DNA from: Spirometra erinaceieuropaei
Lineage: Eukaryota; Platyhelminthes; Cestoda; Diphyllobothriidea; Diphyllobothriidae
Length of the DNA stretch: 64,000 bases
Direction: 5' to 3'
NCBI GenBank assembly: GCA_902702965.1
Contig: CACRXP010000010.1
Span: forward strand, 1,093,193 to 1,157,192
A model generated the notes under the pieces. That model made no database searches. It was given only the letters and a program-made list of their open reading frames with translations, and was not told where the DNA came from. The translations under genes were made by a program, and so were the position numbers. Positions 47,080-57,020 of the stretch are shown here, in pieces; position 1 is the stretch's first letter; the number at the start of each line of letters is the position of its first letter.

Positions 47080-47590
47080 TTTGTGTGCAGTGGCGGACTG
47101 GTGGATTGAGTCGGACTGCGACAGCCCTTTCTTACCGTAATCTAAGGTACTCTCACGCATATGAGATGCATGCCGCACACCCCTTTTTTGGAGAAGTTGT
47201 GCATGGGACCCGCGCAGAGGAGAACAATAGATATGTCAGTTACTGTTTGTGGTGGCAGACCCAGTTGTAGGTCCACACCGCGCACATTGGGATCCCTGCC
47301 ATCCCCCATTGTTGTTCATTAAATCCTGGTCAAGTGATTGTTGTGCAGCATGGGATGTAATGGTAAACCTGGATGCGAGTCCAACCGTACTAGCCACCTG
47401 CACCCTCCCCGCCTCCGGTCTTCTATGTCTTGACATCGGACCCAGGGGGGGGGGGTGAAGATGAGAGAGTCTAGTAGATGCAACGCAAGTCCCCTATCAG
47501 TATAAAAGAAATCACGCGCGAGTCACCGTTCCCACCCTCACCTTGCTGTGGAGCACACGGCGCACATCGTCGACAACGACGGTCGAACTG
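47080..47590 (+). repeat. Interspersed repeat, copy B, inside the Penelope element
   Basis: This matches 16985-17340 block by block, including AAATCCTGGTCA, GCCACCTGCACC, CTCCGGTCTTC, and CACGCGCGAGTCACCG through CGACAACGACGGTC. It includes an 11-G run at 47445. Because the flanks are both Penelope, it is either a nested insertion or a lineage-specific internal segment. Confidence 0.6.
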
Positions 47591-48050
47591 TCATCAGAGG
47601 CGACCGAGCGCATTGCTGTGGGACTAGACGTTGGAATTGCACACTGAATCAAAGCTACCATGCGCGGTAAGGTCGTGCTGTATCTTATGCTGTATCGTAT
47701 GCTGCGCCTAAACTGACCTCGTAATCGGACATGTTAGACGAAACGTTTGCACGGATCGCGCATACATGAGCATTATCTGGCTGTGCAACGGGGTGACAAA
47801 CTATCACAAGCGGCCGATAACACCTACGAAACGGATCACGAGTTTAACTTCGCAGCCACCAAGATAATCGCCCACGCCAGAAGCAAGACAAATTGGGGCA
47901 TTTATTGGAGCCTTGGTCTCGGATAAGGACTCATTTAATCGATGCACCCACCTGGCGCAAACATACAGAGCCCTACAAAGTCATCTCCGAACATGCGTCA
48001 CCGATTCCTACACCCTATAAGTGTTGCTTGTTCCGTCGCCGCTTTTATCG

Positions 48051-48080
48051 CTGACGATGGACTCTCACAAAGTTGCAAAG
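48051..48080 (+). ncRNA. Hammerhead-like motif, second Penelope copy (decayed)
   Basis: CTGACGATGGACTCTC is followed by a loop, AGTTG and CAAA. The first core block is intact, but the hairpin pairing and GAAA have decayed compared with 24671. Confidence 0.22.
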
Positions 48081-48090
48081 CCTAACCAAA

Positions 48091-49433
48091 TGAATAAATG
48101 GTTCCGATGATCGAAAATTTTACCTTTTTAATGCATACACTGAGTATGCAAATATTCACCTCTATTCCTTATTACTACTTGACTTATGTATGAAGTATCA
48201 CAATTTCGTTTACCTACTTATCCGTCTTCCGGACCCTTGTCATTGGCTCCGAAACCAATAAGAACAGCATCTTGTTGTCATATCCTCTCTACATTGATGG
48301 CTTAACCACGGCTCTAGGGCCCGTGGTTCGTTTTCGTCTTTGGCATAAGTGTTTGGCTGCGTAAATGTCGCATTTCGGTAGTCTGCAACGTTAAAAAATA
48401 GCCAGGATAAGTACGGAGAGAATGACGTGAAACTATATTAACACCAGAAGAACCCCCTGATAAACTGGCTTTTTTCACGTTTAAGTAAAATGATAGAAAG
48501 CGGATAGAGAAAAACAAGAAACTATGCATAAAATTCCAAGGTTAATTAGTGACAAGTTAGAAAAGACCACTGAAATGCAGTTGAGGGAAATGTTTAACCC
48601 CCACAACCATTTGATATAAACTCCAGGTCCTATGGGCAGGCTTCTCGGCAAATCAGAGGTGTGAATATGAGATTGCAACACTTGTACACATATGGGGCAA
48701 TCAGCCATCTATATGCTGTTAGAAGGTAGCATTTTTGGAAACAGAAGATCGGGAGAAGGTAAAATGATTTAGTCAGATGTGGTTTTGTAGCCGCACCTGA
48801 GGTAAACAAACCCCAACTGCCTGTAATACGAGACCGGTGGTGATAGGGTTTTTACAGGTGGGGTCGAGCAATGCAAAGGCGATGCGGTCAAGTAATTGTA
48901 TGCAAAAGAAAAGCTATTGGGAATGCGCGGTTGTGTTTTGAGTGGTTGAGAAGTAGTTACCCTTACCCCTATATCTAACCCCAGAGAGTATTGTGTCCAT
49001 CAGATGCGGCTACATAAGCGCATCCTACTCATGATTCTCTAGAGAGGACAACTAGGTTACCTTTCATACACCTCAGAGCCGTAAACTTCTGTAGACTTTC
49101 ACTTCTGATTCAGGAGTAAGTTCGCGGACTGTGGCCAGAGTTTCTGGTGGTTGCGTTCCTCAGCAGGTTTGAAAAAAGCATTGACTGAGCGCGCCTTAAG
49201 AAAATTATCATGCTTTCCAAATAATTGGCCGACCGTTTGCACGACTAGTGTCCATTAAAAATAGTAGGAAGCTGGCTGATGTTGGATAAGAAATCAAAGA
49301 TGGCCTTTTAGGTCACCTTTGGCTTTGTTGTCACCCATCCAGCTAATAATTTCTTTAGTGGTGACCTATACATTCCATGGAAACTGGAAAACTCTGCACT
49401 TTCCCCTCACACTTTTTCGTGTTAATCTTCCAG
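48091..49433. other. Intronic sequence, nothing recognised
   Basis: Two overlapping - strand frames (48314-48708) are AT-rich and hydrophobic and are probably chance. The stretch ends with TTTCGTGTTAATCTTCCAG, the acceptor of the next SH3 exon. Confidence 0.55.
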
Positions 49434-49550
49434 GTCCTAGACTTGGACGAAACGTGGTGCTGTGTTCGCACAGTGAACGCCACAACCGGACACGTCCCTG
49501 CAGAGTCCATTCGTGTTCTTACAAACAACCTTGAGCAGGAGGGCAGTCTG
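49434..49550 (+). CDS. EPS8-like: EPS8-like adaptor, exon for the second half of the SH3 domain
   Basis: This exon of 39 codons, phase 0 to phase 0, lies between GTTAATCTTCCAG and GTCTG|GTGAGT. It reads VLDLDETWCCVRTV, then NATTGHVPAESIRVL, then TNNLEQEGSL. This is the n-Src loop, the conserved Trp strand, the distal loop and the G-x-VP-x-x-x-I/V end of an SH3 domain. In EPS8 the pattern is 'xxWWKVRNxxGxxGFVPxNIL'. Odd points are WC in place of WW and GHVPAES in place of GFVPNNI, which removes two residues of the usual ligand groove. The match in order and phase with the exon at 44307 makes the domain call firm. Confidence 0.88.
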
Positions 49551-50189
49551 GTGAGTTACCGCAGTACGAAATCCTGCCAGACCGATCAACTGACTGCTCA
49601 GGCATCCAGTCGTCCGGGAACTGTGCGTTCGGCAAGACCACCCTCCGCCTGCGCGAGACCCACGTCACGAGCCGACAATCATAATGGTGCTGACTTTTCC
49701 CTCTTATGATAAGACCCTCTGTGAACTTTGTGTTATTTTTTTCCTGTCCATTCTTAACTGCCTGTTAAATTACACCTGCACTAGTGAAAACTTTGGCCGA
49801 GCCCCCCGAACAAACCGCAAAATAGAAAATATTGCACAAGTCTGGCATTAATTTATCTACCCCTATTGTCCATATGGGCAACTATATTTTGGCCATCAGC
49901 TCTGATCTAGTACCCATCCGGGTAAAAAAGGCCCGAATCCTCCTGGCTCGGTGCTAGGGTATGACTGGGGGAATGCAGCAGCAGCAACAGTTGCAGCCGT
50001 GGATAGACCAGGAGTGGTCATTCCTGTGTTAATTCTCAGTCAGTAGTACTCCTCGGTCTCAGTTTACTCGTAGGTAGGCAACCGCTTTGATAAAATTTAG
50101 ACTGGATCGACAATGTAGAGTGTAGTCGTCTGCATGCCGCCTCGCCACCAGGGTAGATCTGTGAACGTCACTCTCACGTGGTAGTGCAT

Positions 50190-50290
50190 TGTCCCGATCA
50201 CACCGAATAGGAGACAACTCGGCTCGGTGCCAGAGCCTTTGTCCTAGCGCCCTAGTAACTAAGGAGGACTGGTTCGGATCTTCCAGACCT
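50190..50290 (+). mobile_element. Degenerate tRNA-derived SINE fragment
   Basis: CCCGATCACACCGAATAGGAG, then CTCGGCTCGGTGCCAGAGC (decayed box A) and CTGGTTCGGATCTTCC (decayed box B), line up with 39088-39175 of the full SINE (CCCGATCACAACCGACAGG, GTGGCTCAATGGTAGAGCG, GGGTTCGAATCTC). The tail is not visible. Confidence 0.55.
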
Positions 50291-50794
50291 GGGGTGGCAG
50301 GCAGCCTTATGTTGTAACCAAAATTGCTTCCCAGCGGATGTCAAACATCTGAGACCACGGTTAAAGATTCCCACAACTGTTCGGTTCCTGTCGTAAATGT
50401 TTCCCACAATCATCTTTATTTCTACTTTAAGCACGATCATACGGATTCTCCGAGTCCTGCAAATTCTCTTTTGCTGACGAACGATGCTGACGTTGCGGTT
50501 TTTGGCCTGATGAATGTCCTTTTAGTGCGCAAATTTACTTGCCCTTCAGTTGTCTTTATTATTTAAAGATAACCAAAGTTTTCTGGTAAATGAGTCTGGG
50601 AATTAAATAGAATATTTTCTCTTGTATTTACGCTAGAGGGCCCTCAAACTTGCCATAAGAGATCTTGCCTTCCACTTGAAGTGTGCTAACTTGACAATAT
50701 GCGGTTTTAGGGGATTTTCGGCAAGCGTCGAAAGTAATAATTCAAACTTGTTTCGCAGACCATGTGCTAATTTCCAGAGAGAAAAATGTTAGCG

Positions 50795-50850
50795 TTAACA
50801 TTAGGGCTGAGTTTAAGTTTATGGTTGGAGTTAAGTTTGGGTTAGGGTTA
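50795..50850 (+). repeat. Short degenerate telomere-like patch
   Basis: Variants of TTAGGG appear over about 55 bp (ACATTAGGGCTGAG, TTGGGTTAGGGTTATG). It is much shorter than the tract at 27 kb. Confidence 0.5.
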
Positions 50851-52043
50851 TGACACTGGAGTGTCTACCCTTCCTTGAATTTCGAGCAAGGCATCCTGTA
50901 TTGCCCTAGGAAAGAGGGTTCCTATTCCCCTGCCTCTCTGCACTGTGTCTACTTTTGTCTTTGTGGCACTACGAAGTCAGTTTATGTCGCAAATCTACGC
51001 TTACTTCGTAGTGTTTGGCAAAGCGACATCTTCAACCAGACCACTGGAAACCCCTGAAACTCCACATGGATGGACAGGAATTCGCGAAACAAACATGTTC
51101 TGTCCATCTACATCATTTTGGCGCCATAAGCCTTCATGCTCTTTCAAAATCCTGCTGAAATTAGTGTCTTGATTATGCAATTACGAGCCTTATGTGTAAA
51201 ATCGACATTTTATACTATCCATGCGGACGAGTCTGCGGGCAAGTTCAGGGGGAAATGGATAAATCGCAAGGGAGATTAAGCACGCAAACCAAGTGTCTAC
51301 TAAACTACTTCCGTATTGCTGTCTTCCCGAGCAGTTTTGGGAACAGGCTGTTCTTCCACGCGAGGGGGATGTAGACACCAGCTTGCTGTGATCCTTTTAC
51401 AGGTAGCGCTGATTGCCTCGATTTTCCAGACATATCGTTTGCAGTCCTAAGCAGCCATGTTGACGTGATTTCGACTGGCCTAGCTGTCAGCAGTCTTTAT
51501 GTGCGTTCAGTATATTTGTCACCTAATCCACTTGCAGCTAGAGCTTGCAATGGGATGGTCGTTCAAGAGCTTGAAATACGAAATTAGCGGCAGTTTAAGC
51601 TCGTTTAATCATGATATGCCACCTGGAAATATGGCATACTGGAAATATGACTTCTGAATGGGAAACAAAAAACAAGATTTTTTTGCAACCGACAGTTCCT
51701 TTGATTTTGCATTATCTTGACCGGTTATATTTTCTCCGATTTTCTTGCGCCTTCGCCTTCCTGGTGGAGGATCCCGAATAAATAACCAGCTGTCACCTCT
51801 TTCCCCTACCGGTAGACTCAGCCACATAACCCAGTTAACTGCCTATTACTTCATGCCACGGTGATGTATCATGCTCGATTGTCCTGTTTTTTCGTAGTGT
51901 GCTGCTGTCGTGTAATGAAACAAATGCTGTTGTCAACTTAACAATCAATCTCAATTTTTGTTAATTTTCTTAGGTATCTTTTTATTGAATGCATTAATGT
52001 GATATGTTGCTGCGTGTTTAAACACTGGCTAATACTTCTCCAG

Positions 52044-52116
52044 GTAAAAGAGCTGCCTCTTCCGACGGGTCGGACACGATCATATCCACCACCGCTATGC
52101 TCAAGCCGTCCCAAGC
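52044..52116 (+). CDS. EPS8-like: EPS8-like adaptor, proline-rich exon after the SH3 domain
   Basis: This 73-bp exon lies between ACTTCTCCAG and CCAAGC|GTAAGA, entered in phase 0 and leaving one base. It reads VKELPLPTGRTRSYPPPL, then CSSRPK. A proline-rich, basic stretch directly after the SH3 domain is the known layout of EPS8 proteins, where it precedes the C-terminal actin-binding region. No stop occurs in the frame. The short length prevents homology proof, but the splice sites and phase fit. Confidence 0.62.
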
Positions 52117-52435
52117 GTAAGACCGAAGATTGTTTTTTGTATGCAGTATCTCTTCCAAATCTATGTGAATGGATAGGTGCTAGAACTCATTTACCTAATT
52201 ATTGCTATCTATGTGTTCACGAAACGGGCTGCGCTGTCGCGTCAGACGGAAGCGGGAATCTATAGATGTATTGCGAACGAGAGGTGGAGGGTTTATGGCA
52301 TTTAAGCCACTGCGCTCCATTTCATCTCCGTCGGCTTGCTCAGGCCGTATTCTATTACGAGAGAAAAGAGAGATCAATTCTGCGCAACCTTACCTAATAA
52401 TCATAGCTGTGAAGTCATTTTAGAATACAGTAGGT

Positions 52436-53423
52436 TGGATAAGTCATTAAATGCCAACCGGAATTCCGAAATGCGTTTTCGTTTCGAAAAGGTCAATTAA
52501 GTAGGGTTGTAAAACTAGTCAGCCTAAAACATAATTTTATAATATTTCAATTGCTTCAGTATGCTGGCTTTCGAATGAACTTCCTTCCGGCTGCATGCAA
52601 CAACTACACTCTGTAAAAAACGACTGCTTAATTGGCATGAATTTTCCTCATTGATTTGCGATACCCCTAATAGTCCAATTATATTTCATAAAAAACATGC
52701 ATAAAAACATTCATTCTTTTGCTCATTCGGTAGATAATTACGTCTCCTTTCAATCTTATACTCGAAGGTATGGCATTATTCGGTTGTCAAAAACTTTTCC
52801 AATTCTCCAATAATTTTGAACTCGCTCTACCGTTACACCTGGATTCAGGGTTTCAAATCTATAAGCCGCATATTTTCCGCGTACGGAAAACCACACGTTT
52901 CTCTACGGTACTAAAAGGGGGCCATCAGTGGTTCATAAAATTTAGCAGTGGATTTGATCCGTATTGTTAACTTTAAAAGCCACATTGGTAAATACAGAGA
53001 CATAACGATTTATGAACTGCCATTTCACGGTATTTAAAAGTCATACGATCAGAAACTTTCTTAAAACCGAATTATACCCTTCCTTCGAGTGTACGATCGG
53101 ATGGAGATGTAATTATCTACCGAATGAGCAAAAGAATGAATATTTTTAAGCATGTTTTTCATGAAATATAATTGGACTACTAGGCTATCAAAAATCAATG
53201 AGAAAAAGTCATGCGACATAAGTAATCATTTTTTACAGAGTGTAGTTTTTGCATGCAGCCGGAAGGAAGTTCATTCGAAATCCGGCATCCTGAGGTAACT
53301 GAATTATTATAGAATTATATTGCAGGATGACTATTTTTACAACCCTACTTAGTTAATCTTTTCGAAACGAAAACGCATTTCGGAATTTCGGTTGCCATTT
53401 CACAAGTTAGCCCACCTACTGTA
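52436..53423 (-). mobile_element. Palindromic TA-flanked foldback element, copy 5
   Basis: The left end is TACAGTAGGTTGGATAAGTC and the right end is GTTAGCCCACCTACTGTA; it is 988 bp including both TA. The arms share CAACCGGAATTCCGAAATGCG and its inverse. The core (about 52800-53040) is inverted relative to copy 2: TTCAGGGTTTCAAATC comes first and GCCATTTCACGGTATTTAAA last. A 66-codon frame crossing the core has no signature. Confidence 0.88.
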
Positions 53424-53966
53424 CCTCAACGTGCTAAACGTAATAGTCCGGGAGTTTGCCAATTGACAGGACAACTCAATCCTCCTTCGAACACAGGACC
53501 AAGCAGCAGTGAGTCCATTCTATCGTGGTGTTATTGTAGCCCTCACCTATAGGACAGCCAGTTCAGCGAGGTCTGGCTCATGCGAAGTGAGTGACCACCA
53601 CGCGTGTGTCACGCGCAGACAGGGGCTTTGTGCCAGACCATAAACCTCGTCCACATTCACGCCCGTTCGTCTTCACCTCGCCTTGGCATTGGAAGCCGAT
53701 GGCCACTGTAGGTGCCAGTGGGTTCGATGCTGCTAAAATCTGCCTTGCTCTACAATCCAACTCACGTGTACGCCAGCACTGATTCACTGAACTCATCTTT
53801 CGCGCGTTCTTGTGAGAAAGTTTTTCGAATGTCTGCGCGGTTTGCTAGTGATAAGTTCGTCTGTGTTGAAGGCAACAGGGCGCGGGGGATGCGCATACTA
53901 TAATAATTTAACACTCTCACGGCGGAATAGCCAAGCCACCAAATCTTGCTATAATTTCCTTTTTAG
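53424..53966. other. Intron segment ending in a strong acceptor
   Basis: This is GC-richer than its surroundings around 53580-53720 (CACGCGTGTGTCACGCG). Open frames of 61-72 codons occur on both strands without a family match. The stretch ends in CTATAATTTCCTTTTTAG. Confidence 0.5.
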
Positions 53967-54057
53967 TACCCGTGAAGAACCCCCTCGTGGTCGCTAAACA
54001 GTTCAAGCCGGATTGGCAGGATAATAAGCGTGCGTACCCTGGAATTTTATCTAACGA
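53967..54057 (+). CDS. EPS8-like: EPS8-like adaptor, probable further exon (3' boundary uncertain)
   Basis: A strong acceptor (TATAATTTCCTTTTTAG) is followed, in the phase supplied by the exon at 52044, by 47 open codons: PVKNPLVVAKQFKPDWQDNK, then RAYPGILSNEYNNSQLLTAM. The frame ends at a TAG at 54108-54110. The composition is clearly protein-like. The donor is unclear: GA|GTACAA at 54058 gives the phase required by the exon at 63208, as does GC|GTACCC at 54034, while AAGC|GTGCGT at 54030 gives phase 1. Reading through to the TAG would give an alternative short C-terminus. No SAM-like motif is seen. Confidence 0.48.
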
Positions 54058-54110
54058 GTACAATAACTCACAGCTGCTGACAGCGATGGGCCTTTATTCT
54101 GACAGATAGC

Positions 54111-55689
54111 TGTGCAGATTAAGTCTAGTTCGTTTTTGGAAAGAAAACAACACGTTTTTGCGTCAAGTAGGTTGAGAATTAGCTTTACAGACCGCTGCGC
54201 CCAGTTTCACCTCCAAGTTTCTATATATAGTCTTGCTATTGGTGCAGAGTAATCCGTCCTGTTCACCCTTCCCTCGTTACTTAAGTTGACGCAACACTTG
54301 ATTATTGCAAATACGACAGCCATGGCGTAGAAGTCAGTAAATTGGCGGAATGCTGGGTTCAGGAGTTTGTGAGCCAGGCCATAACGGGACCCTTACTGTA
54401 ATCCCTAGTAAGATGGTCATCCGAGTGTGTGGAATTGCGTTGAATTTATAGCAGGAAGCAGCAGGTTTATGGCGCACGGAGGCGCGGGAAATTTGTCCTA
54501 ACAGCCATTGCAGCCAATTTCATCATTGTTTTCGACTGCTTCTGGCAAGGAAACATCTTAGATTCGTGCTAACCGTAATATAATTAATGCATAAATAAGC
54601 ACCACAAGGCAGTGGGTAGAGCGAATAATGAGCACGTTTTTTGTTCACGTTTTTCATCCTTTGCTTCCGTGACATTCGGGTTTCGTAGGACAACTGGGAG
54701 AAGAACCCTTCATTCACTAGGAAGGATAGTTCTAGAAACCGTGACAGCATAAAAACAAGGCCACAACTTCCCCCTCCTGTTTCCCTTATATTCTTATGCT
54801 ACTTTTTGTTTCCTTTAATGTGCCGTTCATTTACGACAACTGTATGTGTTTCGCCACGCTCGGTATCTCTTAGCTATAGGGCGCGACCCGATTAATTTCT
54901 TTAGACTACTTGGTTCTTCAAAGAAGACATGATTCTCAGACATATGCGGAGAACTAAAGGATATATAATCATCACTAGGAGGAATTTCCGTATAACTCTT
55001 ATTAATCATTTTTAGGATATTTTACTTACTTTTTCAAGTTAAGAAGACAAATTCAAAAGGTGATCTTATTTTTCCTCGTTAATGGACGTCCTTCGAATTG
55101 AGCAGTCATTTGTAGCACAGCTTTATGCGTCAGATATACAATATCCGGAAATGTTACTGACAAAATGGGGACATTGAAAGGCCGTTTTTCGGATTCTTAG
55201 CCGTTAGCAGTCAGTTCTCATTTACTATTCAACACATTTCCTCAAAACACACATGCATACGGTAAATGCACCTACTAATCCTCAGGACTGACTTAATTGT
55301 CGTACTAATACAGTATTGCATAAGAAGGAATTATCAATTAGTAGGTCGGGTAAGAGGAGAGATTTTGTAACTTCATTCACGATAGTGTATGCAATATTTT
55401 GAAAGTTTATAAAGTTTTTACCCATCCAGTCTTGTAGGAAAAACCTAGCCACAAAGGACTGCATACTCCGGAGAGTCCTCACTTTGTTCGGCGTTCCAGT
55501 GATTCACGATAACCTCAAAAATAGCGTAAACTTGCCGCATATTGTTAGCACTGTAAAGTACTACTTTGCTCTAATACCAAAACCATCGCAAAGTTATCTT
55601 CACTACTCCCTTCAGCTAGCTCTGTTTTCCATTTAAATGGGACAGTTTTTGGTGCTCAAAGATAACTTCCGCATTTTCGAGTATACTTA
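54111..55689. other. Intronic sequence, nothing recognised
   Basis: Only chance-length open frames occur on the - strand (54523-54750, 54827-55009, 55282-55482), all AT-rich and without motifs. Confidence 0.5.
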
Positions 55690-56689
55690 TTGAAAAAATC
55701 AAAAAGTACAAAACACGTCTTCTGTTTCGGTCGCACTGGATTTATTTACTTTTTTAACGGTCTTATCTTTAAGTGGCAACACTCTCGCCTCACAGCTTCA
55801 AAGGGCCATACGGTCGCTTGCCTCGGAGAAAGCATAGATCCGGTGTCTTCCCTATATTGCGGATATGCCTTCTGTCGTCGATGCTTCCAGCCCCCAAAGT
55901 ACATCTGTGCATGCGCATCAACACTTCTATACACAAGACCCTGGGGCTAACTTTTTACCCCTCCCTCTTCTACCCCACTTTTCCTTCTCATTACAGTAGC
56001 TTCCTTAAAACGCAGACTGAGAGCCCGGCAAAACTGGTTTACTTTAACCTGTTAGTTCGCAGAAGTGTATCTTGTGTCTTTCATGGCGACTGCCACCTCA
56101 AAGGCCAATTTTCGAGATAACCTGTACGTTTTCAATAAATTTCGACTTTCGGCGAAGACCGACAGACACAAGATTCCTCTGTATAAATCTCATCGATCGC
56201 GCACAGTAAATCTACTTCTTTTCTAAGGTCGATCCTTCATCTCAAGAAGGGCAGTCACCGTGTTTTCCGAATCACAAAACAGGACTGCATAATGGGAATA
56301 AGGCACCTTTTCCCAATGGAAAGTTTGAATGACTTTATGTTCAGCGGCAATAATCTTTCAATGCTGCAGATTGCTACAAATAGATGAATCTAGAGGACTG
56401 GAAAGTTTTTGCTTCTGGCCTTTTGCCATTCGTAGAGAAATCTTTACAACCACATTTACTCACCGACTATAAGGACTTTGACCTACATGTTCCATTGGAG
56501 TCCCCGTAACTTCCGGCGAGACGAAGTTAAAAGTAGGTCTTAAGAAGGATGAGGATTTCAGTTCCTTTCGAAACTGCTTACGTTTTGCTTTGTTTGCGAC
56601 ACAATTTCCGTGCAGGATTTATCAATGTTGTTTACGGGTGCTCCATTTTGGTCAACTTGTTTCTGATAAAAGTACATCTAATCGACTTA
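55690..56689. other. Intronic sequence with a RING-like coincidence
   Basis: An 86-codon + frame at 55690 contains CLGESIDPVSSLYCGYAFCRRC, which superficially resembles half a RING finger (here split only for description: a leading C, then LYCGYAFCRRC). The first cysteine pair and the histidine are missing. Downstream sequence shows nothing recognisable. Confidence 0.4.
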
Positions 56690-57020
56690 ATTAGGAAGAT
56701 TTAATTATTTGAGAAACAGTAAACTTTATTGTTTAAATCTTCGAGACTGGTTCCCGAGCTCGTCTTCAGACAACGGGCGTACAAGAACAATTAACTTCTA
56801 AACCGAGTCTGACAAATGATTCTCTGATTGGTTAAAGGCATCTTCTCGGGATTGGTTGAGTCAGTTTGAATCTGTTCTTAACGATTTTGTATGTGGCATC
56901 TAGATCGACATGCCGGTTGATGCATTGCCCCCAGGAATTCTCGGCCCTTCCTTATTGGGCCGGCGCCAACGATGCGACTGTTCTCCCATGCAAATTTTTG
57001 TCCTGCGCCTGCCCCTCGGG
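56690..57020 (-). pseudogene. Penelope-like element 3' end (third lineage, second copy)
   Basis: On the - strand, VASLAPAQ precedes a stop, then RAENSWGQCINRHVDLDATY and KIVKNRF, the C-terminal 'INRHxDLDxxY' end of the GIY-YIG protein. It resembles 39740-39880 (CINRYIELDATYK). A hammerhead-like motif lies downstream at 56739-56769, followed by an AATAAAG signal on the - strand near 56730. The RT is absent, so this is a 5'-truncated copy. Confidence 0.65.
56739..56769 (-). ncRNA. Hammerhead-ribozyme-like motif, third Penelope lineage, second copy
   Basis: On the - strand: CTGAAGACGAGCTCGG, loop GAA, then CCAGTCTCGAAG. CTGANGA is followed by an imperfect hairpin (CGAG..CGG/CCAG..CTCG) and then GAAG in place of GAAA. 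This is the same arrangement as in the copies at 24671 and 39604. Confidence 0.33.

Larger units (their letters stand above)
45640..48090 (+). pseudogene. Penelope-like retroelement, nearly full length but broken
   Basis: The blocks lie in order. An upstream segment reads YEKLNTEETKCKMECLISNF. After a frameshift comes AAGKGRSTAVMDGGKYNSEV, the ADKGxxTVVMD RT entry motif, and at 46085 LLARFYDLPKIRKPNVPL, a diagnostic Penelope block. KLRFLQGNSTTSV follows. A strongly eroded palm (46230-46680) has CNFCRNTYLTF, but its YVDD equivalent is lost. NGYPKAFIYC and the connector at 46823-47000 come next. At about 47080-47590 a different repeat interrupts the element. The GIY-YIG C-terminal part then resumes at about 47760 (SRIHEHYLAVQRGDKLSQA, DHEFNFAATKIIAHA). 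Many stops and frameshifts are present. Confidence 0.82.
49551..52043. other. Intron with a SINE fragment and a short telomere-like patch
   Basis: Apart from the SINE remnant at 50190-50290 and the TTAGGG-like patch at 50795-50850, nothing was recognised. Open frames of 60-80 codons occur in all frames. The stretch ends with TGGCTAATACTTCTCCAG. Confidence 0.55.

Noticed and set aside
55746..55950. RING-finger exon
   Set aside because: Only a C..CG-x-x-FC-x-x-C half-pattern is present. The first metal-ligand pair and the histidine are missing, and there is no supporting splice context.
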